A DNA stretch of 64,000 nt, from contig NZ_JAGDZB010000002.1 of assembly GCF_049116215.1 (NCBI RefSeq), forward strand, positions 531,578 to 595,577, written 5' to 3'. The translations under genes and the position numbers were made by a program. The DNA is from Shimia sp049116215 (GTDB lineage Bacteria > Pseudomonadota > Alphaproteobacteria > Rhodobacterales > Rhodobacteraceae). How positions within the stretch are numbered: position 1 is the first letter of the stretch; the number at the start of each line of letters is the position of its first letter. Below, one piece after another: positions 42,033-50,414 of this stretch. The notes beneath the pieces are model-generated. The model was not told where the DNA came from. It made no database searches and saw nothing but the letters and a program-made list of their open reading frames with translations.

Positions 42033-43064
42033 TTACGCAGAACCGCGCATAATCAATCGCCCCTCAAACAACGTAACATCCCGTGTTTTTGCACGCTGCC
42101 CCGACTCAATAAGCCCCAAAAGCGTCTCCACACTCCGCGCCCCAATGGAATCGTAATCCTGAGAAACCGTGGTCAAAGACGGGCAGGTGTATTGCGAAAA
42201 TGGATGGTTGTCGTGTCCCGCTACGCGCAGTGCACTGCCCGCCCCCAGCCCAACACGCAGACCATTTTCATAGGCCGCCGACAGAAAGCCGATGGCCAAA
42301 CGGTCATTGGAACAAAGCACGGTGTTGGTCGGCAAAAGACGCTTTGTGATCAGCCGTTTGCCTTCCCGAAATCCAATCTCTTCAAAGTCCCAGCCCTCGC
42401 CATCTGCCTGGATTAAATGTGGCTCTTGATCCAAACGCTCCATCGCCGCGATATAGGCTATTCGCCGCTTGTAAGCGTTGGGGTTGATGGGGGTTTTCAA
42501 CTCAAAAAACACCGGAGGTTCCCCAGTCCGACATAAGTATTCGACAATCAATTCAATACTCTGATCGTTGTCCGAACCAAAGAAAGCCTCCCCGATCCCG
42601 TCTAGATTGGCATCAAAAAGAACCGTCGGAACTTCTTCGGCGAACTCGGCCACTCGTGCCGTGTCAGACGCGCGTCCCAATGGGGCCAGAAGCACCCCTG
42701 CAGGCTTGATCGCGCGCAAACTGTCCAGGTTAGCGATTTCCTGCTCTGTCCCGGCATGAGAACTCAGCAACAGCGGATTAAATCCCACCTTTAAAATCAT
42801 GCCTTCAATTGTCCGTGCAATGCCGGCAAAAAACGGGTCGGTCAGATTGGGTACCACCAGGCCGATGTTTTTTGTCTGTCGCCGGTTTTGGTTGATCGCG
42901 TAAATGTTGGGTCGATAATTGTATTGCTCCAACGCCGCTTCGATGCGCGCACGCGTGGTTTTCCGCACGCTCTCCGGATCGTTGAAGTACTTCGAGATGG
43001 TTGGCCGGGAGATCCCACTAATCGCCGCGAAATCTTCCATGTTTTTGATTTTGGGCTCACTCAT
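42033..43064 (-). CDS. LacI-family transcriptional regulator
   Basis: ATG at 43064 gives 343 residues. The N-terminal LacI helix-turn-helix is MEDFAAISGISRPTISKYFN (residues ~9-28) with hinge RPNIYAINQNRR; the rest is a periplasmic-binding-protein-like ligand domain. It is upstream of smoE on the same strand and most likely represses the polyol operon; the hinge helix is slightly unusual in sequence. Confidence 0.92.
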   Translation of the reverse strand: MSEPKIKNMEDFAAISGISRPTISKYFNDPESVRKTTRARIEAALEQYNYRPNIYAINQNRRQTKNIGLVVPNLTDPFFAGIARTIEGMILKVGFNPLLLSSHAGTEQEIANLDSLRAIKPAGVLLAPLGRASDTARVAEFAEEVPTVLFDANLDGIGEAFFGSDNDQSIELIVEYLCRTGEPPVFFELKTPINPNAYKRRIAYIAAMERLDQEPHLIQADGEGWDFEEIGFREGKRLITKRLLPTNTVLCSNDRLAIGFLSAAYENGLRVGLGAGSALRVAGHDNHPFSQYTCPSLTTVSQDYDSIGARSVETLLGLIESGQRAKTRDVTLFEGRLIMRGSA

Positions 43065-43325
43065 TGCCTGTCCTTCTGGCGCCAATTGGCGCGTTCGCTT
43101 CCAAAGCTAATGCAAAATGCCGGTCAAAGAAATCTGAAACTTAACGCCCGAAAAGTTACTACACTCCTCAAGCGAGCCATTGACGAACACGCCCCGCGCA
43201 CCATTCCCTTAAGGCAGAAGTTGGTTTAGACAGCATTGATTGTTCGGAAGCCCGCGATGGGATTCCCCCCCTCTCAAGGCGAAGACAGCACTGTGAATTT
43301 GCGATTTTTCATTGCAAAAACTCAT

Positions 43326-43339
43326 AATTTCGATATTTT
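43326..43339. promoter_or_regulatory. Candidate GntR operator at its own promoter
   Basis: AATTTCGATATTTT at 43326-43339, seven bases before the GntR start codon, matches the palindrome at 49991-50004 (AAATATCGATATTT) at nearly every position. This pairing suggests autoregulation by the regulator encoded next. Confidence 0.5.
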
Positions 43340-43345
43340 GAACTT

Positions 43346-44032
43346 ATGTTTAATCCAGTCGAAACACCGCCAGTCAGGCCGACCGGCGAAACCGGGTCCG
43401 CCACGCAGCAAGCTTATGCGGCGTTGCGTCGAATGATCGTCGTTGGGGAGCTGTCCCCTGGCGAGAAACTCAAAATCGACACGCTGCGAAAGACGCTGGA
43501 CACCGGAGCCTCTCCAGTCCGCGAAGCACTGAGCCTTTTGGTCAGTGATCAACTGGTTGAACGCCTAGACCAGCGCGGGTTTCGGACAGCCTCGGCAAGC
43601 CGCGGCAATTTCGAAGAGATCCTCATGTTGCGCTGCCACCTCGAAGAGATGGCCCTGCGGCGCGGCATCACATACGGCAATCAAACCTGGGAGGAAAGCC
43701 TTGTGCTTGCCCACCACCGTATGGTGCGGCAAGACCGGGATGACGTGGAAGCCTTTGAGGAGCGCCACAAAGCCTTTCACATGGCACTGCTATCCGCCTG
43801 TGACTCCCCAATTTTGCTCAGGTTCTGCAATCAACTGTATGATCTGAATGTGCGCTACCGCTACCTCGCGGGCCGCGCATCGGGTTATCAAAAGCGGGAC
43901 GTCAGCAATGAACACGCAGACATTTTGGCAGCAACAGTCGAACGCAACGCCGATCTAGCGGTGGAACGCTTGATTTCACATTATCGGCAAACCGGCGACT
44001 TCCTAACGGCGCAGTTTGACACCCCAGAGTAG
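43346..44032 (+). CDS. GntR-family (FCD) regulator of the ring-cleavage/malonate cluster
   Basis: A 228-residue GntR protein: winged helix with GEKLKIDTLRKTLDTGASPVREALSLL (residues ~38-65) and an FCD domain (RCHLEEMALRRG, FEERHKAFHMALLSACDSP, NEHADILAATV). Malonate operons in alphaproteobacteria are often controlled by a GntR protein (MatR); this one is next to such genes. It has no clear Shine-Dalgarno, and a likely own operator lies over the leader. Converges with the dioxygenase gene. Confidence 0.9.
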   Translation: MFNPVETPPVRPTGETGSATQQAYAALRRMIVVGELSPGEKLKIDTLRKTLDTGASPVREALSLLVSDQLVERLDQRGFRTASASRGNFEEILMLRCHLEEMALRRGITYGNQTWEESLVLAHHRMVRQDRDDVEAFEERHKAFHMALLSACDSPILLRFCNQLYDLNVRYRYLAGRASGYQKRDVSNEHADILAATVERNADLAVERLISHYRQTGDFLTAQFDTPE

Positions 44033-44035
44033 GCA

Positions 44036-44063
44036 GTTGGCCTGCCCATAAGGACAGGCCAAC
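44036..44063. terminator. Bidirectional hairpin between convergent genes
   Basis: GTTGGCCTG (44036-44044) and CAGGCCAAC (44055-44063) form a perfect 9-bp stem with a 10-base loop, in the 36-base gap between the stops of the GntR and dioxygenase genes. No long T-run, but the site is right for shared termination. Confidence 0.55.
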
Positions 44064-44068
44064 ACCAC

Positions 44069-44935
44069 TCATGCTTTTGCCAATACCAGATCAAAATCGA
44101 CCCGCGCGTAAGGCCCATCGACCTTGCCGGACAGCTCAAATCCATCTGGGAAGCTGCCCGCAGGCTGCGGGACATAGGTCATGACCAAATCCCCGCGCAC
44201 GCCAAACACCGTGTCCTGATCCAGATACGGATCATCGTCCGGAAACACCTCGGTCACCAGAGAGCGGAACCCCTCGGCGGTTACGATGTAATGCAAGTGC
44301 GACGGACGCCAAGGATGCCGCCCCGCCGCATTGAGAATATCGCCAACCGGCCCATCTGAGGGCACGGTGTACTCCACAGGTCGCACCGTGGTGAAAGCAT
44401 AGCGTCCATTTTCATCAGCAGTCATCAATCCATGGAACGAATGGATATCCTGCTCCGGGTCTTGACTGGAATACATCCCGTTGGGTGCAGTCTGCCAGAT
44501 GTCAATCTGGGCACCCGGAATCGCATTACCCTCCGTATCGCGCACGATTCCCTCAACAAGCACGGTCTCGCCTTCATAGTCCCGTTTCATATCCCCCCCA
44601 ACTGCAAGCGGCGGCGGATTGGACACATGGAACGGGCCAAGCACGGAGGAACTGGTGGCCTCCGGTGTGGAGTGCAACATGTCCACCAGCGAGGACAGGC
44701 CCATGACATCGGACAGCAACACAAACTCCTGTCGCTCAGGGCTGGTGATCTCCCCTGCCCGCGTCAGAAAGTCGATCCCTACCCGCCACTCGTCGTGGGT
44801 CAAGTTCACCTCACGAGCAAAATCATGGATGTGACGTGCTAAACCTGAAAGCACTTCTTTGACTCGCGGGTCCGTGTCATCGCCAAAATAGGATGTGAAA
44901 ACGTCGGTGATGTTGTCTTTGGTGACAGAGCGCAT
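44069..44935 (-). CDS. Intradiol ring-cleavage dioxygenase (hydroxyquinol/catechol 1,2-dioxygenase type)
   Basis: A 288-residue protein. An N-terminal helical dimerisation domain (residues 1-95) is followed by the beta-sandwich catalytic domain. Non-heme Fe(III) ligands are visible: Tyr in NGMYSSQD, Tyr in RPVEYTVPSDGPVG, and two His in WRPSHLHYIV. Similarity is strongest to hydroxyquinol 1,2-dioxygenases (LGPFHVSNPP block). It opens a catechol-like ring between the hydroxyls, giving a muconate or maleylacetate. Last gene of the minus-strand operon that starts at 49937 and includes a TRAP importer (9-base gap). Confidence 0.92.
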   Translation of the reverse strand: MRSVTKDNITDVFTSYFGDDTDPRVKEVLSGLARHIHDFAREVNLTHDEWRVGIDFLTRAGEITSPERQEFVLLSDVMGLSSLVDMLHSTPEATSSSVLGPFHVSNPPPLAVGGDMKRDYEGETVLVEGIVRDTEGNAIPGAQIDIWQTAPNGMYSSQDPEQDIHSFHGLMTADENGRYAFTTVRPVEYTVPSDGPVGDILNAAGRHPWRPSHLHYIVTAEGFRSLVTEVFPDDDPYLDQDTVFGVRGDLVMTYVPQPAGSFPDGFELSGKVDGPYARVDFDLVLAKA

Positions 44936-44944
44936 GGGCGCCTC

Positions 44945-46252
44945 CTAGTTCAGAATGGCGAGGCTGAGCGCCGGATAGCGGATCAGCAGGATAAGAACGA
45001 TCAGCATCACGCCCGCAAAAGGCAGCGCGCCAAGGAACACGTCTTTGAGGGAGATGCGGTCGTCGTTCAGCGTGGCTTTGATCACAAAGCAGGAGATACC
45101 AAGCGGTGGTGTCAGCAGGCCGATTTCGGCGCCCACCACGGTGATGATGCCAAACCACACAAGGCTCAGGCCCATGGGCTCGACCAGCGGCAGGAACAGC
45201 GGCACCACAATCAAAATGATCGATGCCGTGTCCAGAAGCGTGCCGAGAAACAACATGAGCAAGACATACAACAGCATGACAGTGAAAAAGCTGGCCTGAC
45301 TGTTGGCGAGCATATCGCCCAACTCGTTTGGCAAGCCCGCAAGACCGAGCATACGGCTATAGATCGACGCGGCTGTGATCAGGAAGAGGATCGAAGCGGT
45401 GATGTGCCCGGTCTCTAGCAGCGCCTCCCAGAACCCTTTGGCGGTCATACGGCGACGCACAACCGCAATCAGCAGCGCCACAAGCGCTCCGGTTGCTCCG
45501 GCCTCCACAGGCGTAAGCCACCCGGTGTAAATCCCGCCCAGCACAACAATGATCAGCCCCACTGTTGGCAATGTCTTTGAGGCAATCTCACCCCAGGGCA
45601 TCGCCTCAAAATCTTCTGCCGGACGTCCGCCAACAAAGTTCGGAAAGAACCGCCCCATGAAGAAAATCGCGCCTACATAGGCCACCGCCAACATGAGGCC
45701 CGGCACCACACCGGCTAGGAACATCTCGCCAACCGATTGCTCAGCCACGAAGGAATAGATGATCAGCATTGCCGACGGCGGAATGATCATACCCAAAACA
45801 GAAGATCCGGCGACCACCCCAACTGCAAAGCGCGGGTTGTAGTCGTACTTGAGCATCTGCGGCACAGACACTTTGGAGAACACGGAAGCGGAGGCAATAG
45901 AGCTGCCGGTCACGGCGGCAAACACAGCATTTGCCCCAACCGTGGCCATGCCAATGCCGCCTTTGACCCGCCGGAAGCCTGTGCTCATGACGTCGTAAAC
46001 GTCCGCGCCGAGCCCGGCTTTGGACACCACAAGCCCCATGAAGGTAAACAGCGGCACCGTGGCAAACGTGTATTCCATCACACTGTCACCAACCGCGATC
46101 TTAAGCAGGTTCATAGCCAGGTCGAAATTGTCGCGCATCAGCCAGATAGAGACAAAAGACACCACGCCCAGCGCAATCGGGATATACATTCCAAGGTAAA
46201 TCAGGACGACAATGGCAACGACAGAGGCCATGCCAATTTCTAGCGGACTCAT
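44945..46252 (-). CDS. dctM: TRAP transporter large permease (DctM type)
   Basis: A 435-residue protein with about 12 membrane segments and the DctM features FTFMGLVVSKAGLGADVY near residue 70, GGIGMATVGANAVFAAVTGSSIASASVFSKV near 98-130 and GLLTPPLGISCFVIK near 375. It moves the solute captured by the TRAP binding protein with a sodium gradient. Overlaps the small permease gene by 4 bases. Confidence 0.95.
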   Translation of the reverse strand: MSPLEIGMASVVAIVVLIYLGMYIPIALGVVSFVSIWLMRDNFDLAMNLLKIAVGDSVMEYTFATVPLFTFMGLVVSKAGLGADVYDVMSTGFRRVKGGIGMATVGANAVFAAVTGSSIASASVFSKVSVPQMLKYDYNPRFAVGVVAGSSVLGMIIPPSAMLIIYSFVAEQSVGEMFLAGVVPGLMLAVAYVGAIFFMGRFFPNFVGGRPAEDFEAMPWGEIASKTLPTVGLIIVVLGGIYTGWLTPVEAGATGALVALLIAVVRRRMTAKGFWEALLETGHITASILFLITAASIYSRMLGLAGLPNELGDMLANSQASFFTVMLLYVLLMLFLGTLLDTASIILIVVPLFLPLVEPMGLSLVWFGIITVVGAEIGLLTPPLGISCFVIKATLNDDRISLKDVFLGALPFAGVMLIVLILLIRYPALSLAILN

Positions 46253-46809
46253 TCTTTGTCCTCATGTTCGGGAGCGCGGATCAGCTCTGGTTTTTCAGCA
46301 GGGGAAAGAACTTTGAAGGCAAAGAGCAGCGCACAAAGGGTCGCGCTGGCAAAAATGGTGAGCTTGATCGGCCACCACGGTGCCGTGAAAATGCCCGGCA
46401 CGCCAAAATAGTCACGTGTGTCCAACATCTCCAGGAACTCGGGCCAGATGGTGATCGCCACCAAGGTCATGAAGATCGCGCTGATCGTGTCGATGACGTG
46501 GCGCAGCATATTGGCAAAACGCGGAAACCGATGGCCGATCACCACAAGAAAGCCGTCAGATCGCGTCAGGCGGTTCACCCGTACCACATCCGGTAGCTGA
46601 AGGAACACAATCAGCACCATGGCAAATTGCACCACTTCATAAGCCCCACGGAACGGCGCGTTGAACACACCCCGCGCCACCACATCAAAGTTCACGATCA
46701 GGACAAGGCCCAGCACCACCAGCGTACCAACAGCATTGGCGCCAATTGCGGTGGTGCTGGCAATTCCGGAAAGGGCCCGGAGTGTCTTGCCAAAAACAGA
46801 GGTCGTCAC
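46249..46809 (-). CDS. dctQ: TRAP transporter small permease (DctQ type)
   Basis: A 186-residue protein with four membrane segments (first TLVVLGLVLIVNFDVVARGVF) and the DctQ-like region EVVQFAMVLIVFLQLPDVV. Required partner of the large permease. Lies 33 bases after the binding-protein gene. Confidence 0.92.
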   Translation of the reverse strand: MTTSVFGKTLRALSGIASTTAIGANAVGTLVVLGLVLIVNFDVVARGVFNAPFRGAYEVVQFAMVLIVFLQLPDVVRVNRLTRSDGFLVVIGHRFPRFANMLRHVIDTISAIFMTLVAITIWPEFLEMLDTRDYFGVPGIFTAPWWPIKLTIFASATLCALLFAFKVLSPAEKPELIRAPEHEDKE

Positions 46810-46842
46810 AGTCAGGCCCTTTCAGTATTTTGGATCAGCCGA

Positions 46843-47913
46843 TCACTCGGCCCAGTTGCGCACGCCGGTGTAGCCAGCGGCTTCGAGCTTGCCGAGGTAA
46901 GCGCTGAGCATCTCGCTGCCTGGCTCCCCCTTGTCGTCCAATGTCTTGGCCCACTCCGCCGCAATGTTTGGCATCGCTGCCGCCCATTTGGCGCGGTCTT
47001 CGGTGGTCACGTCAACAATAGTACCGCCTGCCGCTGCGTAAGCATCCCGGCTTTCTGCAGCACGATCCATGGCAATGCCCGCCACGTGATCCCGATACAT
47101 CACCGCGACCTCTTCCAAGGCAGTTTTGACTTCATCCGGCAAACCTTCCCAGTAGTTTTTGTTCACTGTGATGGTTTTGGAGTTCACCGCCCCCAGATCC
47201 GCCCGCAGCATGTAAGGGGCCACTTCCGCGATCTTGAAGGTCTTGGCCGCTTCTGGCCACAGCATGGCTTTATCCACCAGCCCCGTGTCGAGCATGTTGT
47301 AAAAGTCGGTAAGCCCCCCACGAACGCCAGCGGCCCCCTCAATACCCTCCAGATAGCGCAGGTTCATACCGGCGCCGGCAACCTTGGCACCCTCCATGTC
47401 ACTCACCGAATTCACCGGCTCCTTGGAGAACACCTGATAGGTGTCGAGAACCACGCCAGTCGCCAAGTAAACTTGATTTTGCTTGGCAAACTCGTTCTGC
47501 ATGGTCGGATACTCTTTGGCGATCTCATCCACCGCCTTGGCCACCGCACGCGCATCCGCCGCCACAAAAGGTGTCACCGCAGAAATCGCCTGAGAGGGCA
47601 GTTTCGAGCTGTGGAAGATGGTGGTCACAATGCCAATGTCACCAAGACCAAGCTTGACCCCTTCCAACACACCTTTAGGCTTCACAATCGAGCCGCCATA
47701 GCTCTCTTGCCAATCCATCTGGTAGTTGCCGGTTTTGGCCAACTTCTTGTCGACCTCCGGGATGAAGAAATTGGTGAATTCCTTGACCCAAAGCGCGCGC
47801 GCCGGATACCCGTCGATCACAACCGCTTTGATGGTTTCCTGTGCAAATGCCGGGGCCGCGGCCAATCCGGCCATCAATGCGCCCAGCGCCAGTCCTTTGT
47901 TCATCATTCCCAT
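46843..47913 (-). CDS. dctP: TRAP transporter solute-binding protein (DctP type)
   Basis: A 356-residue periplasmic protein with signal peptide (MNKGLALGALMAGLAAAPAFA). Contains the DctP features SVSDMEGAKVAGAG near residue 155 and GLVDKAMLWPEAAKTFKIAEVAPY near 195, where an Arg usually binds a carboxylate. It should bind the carboxylated substrate (aromatic or dicarboxylic acid) of the cluster. Gene order binding protein, small, large permease is normal. Confidence 0.92.
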   Translation of the reverse strand: MGMMNKGLALGALMAGLAAAPAFAQETIKAVVIDGYPARALWVKEFTNFFIPEVDKKLAKTGNYQMDWQESYGGSIVKPKGVLEGVKLGLGDIGIVTTIFHSSKLPSQAISAVTPFVAADARAVAKAVDEIAKEYPTMQNEFAKQNQVYLATGVVLDTYQVFSKEPVNSVSDMEGAKVAGAGMNLRYLEGIEGAAGVRGGLTDFYNMLDTGLVDKAMLWPEAAKTFKIAEVAPYMLRADLGAVNSKTITVNKNYWEGLPDEVKTALEEVAVMYRDHVAGIAMDRAAESRDAYAAAGGTIVDVTTEDRAKWAAAMPNIAAEWAKTLDDKGEPGSEMLSAYLGKLEAAGYTGVRNWAE

Positions 47914-47946
47914 CGTCTCCTCCCTAGATGGTTCAAATTTACGAGG

Positions 47947-48402
47947 TCATTTCTTGATCCAATTGACCTCCACATCTGTGCCTGAATTTTTGTACATCTT
48001 TGAAACGGCACAGTATTTCTCAGTTTCCGCCGCCACCTGCGCCAACTCCTCCACGCTGGCAGCTCCGTCTGACGTCACGTCCAGACGGATGGCTTTGAAC
48101 GGCACCTCGATCTCTTCCTGCAACAACACACCCCGTCGGTCGAAATCGATTTCCATCTCGAATTCGAGATGCCCAACGTCGACACCCAACTTGGCCGCAC
48201 ATTTGTGCCCGATGGTGTTGGTGCAACCTACCAAGGCAGCATAGGCTGTTTCGGTTGGCGAAAACCCAAGATTGGTCCCACCCCGCTCCGCCGGCTCGTC
48301 AATGGTGAGCGACAGGTCGCGTGTATGCACCACGCAATGGCTATGACTGCTGGCAAAACCAGACATCTTGATCGTCACAACAGTTTTTTGACGAATGGCC
48401 AT
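47947..48402 (-). CDS. OsmC/Ohr-family protein
   Basis: A 151-residue OsmC-like protein with the two peroxidatic cysteines in LVGCTNTIG (near residue 59) and EKYCAVSKM (near 129). Such proteins reduce organic hydroperoxides, but members in catabolic operons can act as hydrolase-like accessory enzymes. Lies between the reductase and TRAP genes on the same strand, 12 bases after the reductase stop. Confidence 0.88.
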   Translation of the reverse strand: MAIRQKTVVTIKMSGFASSHSHCVVHTRDLSLTIDEPAERGGTNLGFSPTETAYAALVGCTNTIGHKCAAKLGVDVGHLEFEMEIDFDRRGVLLQEEIEVPFKAIRLDVTSDGAASVEELAQVAAETEKYCAVSKMYKNSGTDVEVNWIKK

Positions 48403-48414
48403 AGTGTTAAATCC

Positions 48415-49080
48415 TCACGCGTAGTTGCAGGCTTGTTCGAAAGGAAACCGCGGCAGCTTCTGGAACAGCGCGGCTTCGTCCGCATATCCAAGGTTACACA
48501 GAAAATTTGACCGCAGTGTGGTTCCCGCAAAAAACTCTTCATCCACAACCGCATTTGAAAACCCGCTCATGGCGCCAACGTCCAGTCCAAGCGCCCGTGC
48601 GGCGATCATGAAGTAGGCACCTTGTAACGTGCCATTGCGAAACGCTGTGGTTTCACTGTGCTCGGGCTTACCTTCAAAATGTGGACGGCGATCTTCGTGT
48701 GGAAACAGGAATGGCAGATGACGCCAGAATTCCAGATCATGGGCGATGATCGCTGTCACCGGCGCAGCCATCATCTTGTCGATGTTTTTGTCCTTTAACG
48801 ACTTGGCAAGCCGCTCCTTGCCTTCTTGGCTTTTGACAAACACAAAACGCGCCGGGCAGGTATTCATGCTGGTTGGGCCAGCTGCCGTGATCTCATAGAG
48901 ACGATGCAGTAGCGCGTCCGGCACCAGCTTGTTTTGCCAGGCATAATGAGATCGGGCATCGGCAAGGATCACATCAATACTGTCGCCATCCAGTTCTGAT
49001 TTTCGACCTCTAAGGGCGCGGACAGAGGCCTGGGCCTCCGCCCGCGCGCGCTCCAAGTCATCCCCAATAAGAGCGGTCAT
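48415..49080 (-). CDS. RutE-like nitroreductase (probable malonic semialdehyde reductase)
   Basis: A 221-residue flavin nitroreductase. It aligns along its length with RutE: GPTSMNTCPARFVFVKS near residue 70, APVTAIIAHDLEFWRHLPFLFPH near 105, ETAFRNGTLQGAYFMIAARALGLDVGAMSGF near 145-172. RutE reduces malonic semialdehyde to 3-hydroxypropionate with NADPH. Linked to malonyl-CoA genes across the divergent promoter, so malonic semialdehyde is a plausible substrate. Overlaps the FAH-type hydrolase gene by 4 bases. Confidence 0.85.
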   Translation of the reverse strand: MTALIGDDLERARAEAQASVRALRGRKSELDGDSIDVILADARSHYAWQNKLVPDALLHRLYEITAAGPTSMNTCPARFVFVKSQEGKERLAKSLKDKNIDKMMAAPVTAIIAHDLEFWRHLPFLFPHEDRRPHFEGKPEHSETTAFRNGTLQGAYFMIAARALGLDVGAMSGFSNAVVDEEFFAGTTLRSNFLCNLGYADEAALFQKLPRFPFEQACNYA

Positions 49081-49937
49081 TGAGCGGCCCTCGCCACCAC
49101 GTCAGCTTCATCCACAATCGGATTGGCGCAAATACCAATGCCTTCAATTTCAACCTCTACTGTTTCCCCGGGCCGCAACCAGCGTGGCGGCGTCTTGGCG
49201 TGCCCAACACCTGGCGGAGTGCCCATCGCGATGTAATCACCTGGCTCCAGCGTGGTGTATTCAGAAATGGTCGCGATGGTCCTGGCCACGGACCACATCA
49301 TGTCAGAAGTGGTCGCGCTCTGTAGGATCTCATCACCGACACGGCTCTCGATCTTCAGACCCACCGCGCCTTCCGGCAACTCATCCGGTGTCACAACCAC
49401 CGGTCCAATTGCACCCGTGTCATCAAAGTTTTTGCCCGGCGTCCACTGATGGGTTTTGCGCTGATAATCCCGTACAGACCCATCATTGAACAACGTGTAG
49501 CCAAACACATGGTTGAGCGCATCTTCTTCACGAATATGCCGCCCACCCTTGCCAACAATCAGCATCAGTTCCACCTCATAGTCGAGCTTCTCGGAACAGG
49601 ACGGACGCACCATCGGCGCCCCGGCTGGTATGATGGAATTGCGGCCACGCATGAACAGCGCCGGATACTCCGGGACGTCATACCCACCTTCTTTGATGTG
49701 ATCGACATAGTTGAGCCCAAGGCAGATGATCTTGCCAGGCTCAGCGATAGGCAACGCCGGCTCAATCGTATCTACCGACACTGGTGCTACATCGATTGCA
49801 TCAAAGGCTGGCGCTGTGCCCCCGTCTTCAATCAACTGCATCAAGTCGCCATCCACACCCGGAAGCTTTTTGGCTGCGTCGCCTTGAACCGCAAATACGC
49901 CAGCCGCGCCGGCCGTTTTACCAACAATGAATCTCAT
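49077..49937 (-). CDS. Fumarylacetoacetate hydrolase family protein
   Basis: A 286-residue FAH-domain protein. Core start KIICLGLNYVDHIKE near residue 70; metal ligands in LDYEVELMLIVGK (two Glu) and FNDGSVRDYQRK (Asp); MGTPPGVGHAK near 247. Family members hydrolyse acylpyruvates or isomerise/decarboxylate ring-cleavage products. First gene of the minus-strand operon, next to the palindromic operator at 49991. Confidence 0.92.
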   Translation of the reverse strand: MRFIVGKTAGAAGVFAVQGDAAKKLPGVDGDLMQLIEDGGTAPAFDAIDVAPVSVDTIEPALPIAEPGKIICLGLNYVDHIKEGGYDVPEYPALFMRGRNSIIPAGAPMVRPSCSEKLDYEVELMLIVGKGGRHIREEDALNHVFGYTLFNDGSVRDYQRKTHQWTPGKNFDDTGAIGPVVVTPDELPEGAVGLKIESRVGDEILQSATTSDMMWSVARTIATISEYTTLEPGDYIAMGTPPGVGHAKTPPRWLRPGETVEVEIEGIGICANPIVDEADVVARAAQ

Positions 49938-49990
49938 CGTTTTCCCCTAGCTTTTTTCCACCATTGCCGATTATTTATGTTAGTGTCAAT

Positions 49991-50004
49991 AAATATCGAT
50001 ATTT
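49991..50004. promoter_or_regulatory. Perfect 14-bp palindrome AAATATCGATATTT in the divergent promoter, candidate GntR operator
   Basis: It lies in the 86-base region between the FAH-type hydrolase and YciI genes, about 20 bases before the YciI start, and almost matches the element before the GntR gene at 43326-43339. It would let one regulator control both arms of the cluster. Confidence 0.65.
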
Positions 50005-50023
50005 TTGTTAGAAAGGGCAAAAC

Positions 50024-50410
50024 ATGCCAAAATGGGAAGAGTACAAAGCACACGCCCGCGAGCGAGGGGCGCTCGCACTGGAATTATTTGTCGTTGAATC
50101 AACACCTTCCGCCGACGGCCCGCCGGTTCCGGACGTTTTGCCTGATCATCTAGCCTATCAACGGGACATGGAAATCGCGGGTAACCTGGCCTTCGCAGGC
50201 CCGCTTTCCGATCTCAGCGGAGACCTCATGGAAGGCACCGGCATGATCGTTTACCGCGCTGAGTCGCTGGACGAAGCGCGTGCCATGGCCGATGGCGACC
50301 CCATGCACAAAACCGGCGCACGCACCTACACGATCCGGCGCTGGCTCATCAATGAAGGCAGCCTGTCGCTGTCCGTTGGCCTATCCACAAAGTCTGTGAC
50401 GCTGAGGTAG
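50024..50410 (+). CDS. YciI-family protein
   Basis: A 128-residue protein with a ferredoxin-like YciI fold: DHLAYQRDMEIAGNLAFAGPLSD near residue 40 has the conserved His, and LDEARAMADGDPMHKTGARTYTIRRW near 85 is typical. YciI proteins resemble muconolactone isomerase and may act on ring-cleavage products. RBS GAAAGGG before the ATG. It precedes malonyl-CoA decarboxylase by 4 bases and is co-transcribed with it. Confidence 0.85.
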   Translation: MPKWEEYKAHARERGALALELFVVESTPSADGPPVPDVLPDHLAYQRDMEIAGNLAFAGPLSDLSGDLMEGTGMIVYRAESLDEARAMADGDPMHKTGARTYTIRRWLINEGSLSLSVGLSTKSVTLR

Positions 50411-50414
50411 CCCC

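Noticed and set aside
46627..47985. 452-codon plus-strand ORF opposite the TRAP genes
   Set aside because: Antisense shadow with no domain; TRAP proteins on the other strand are unmistakable.
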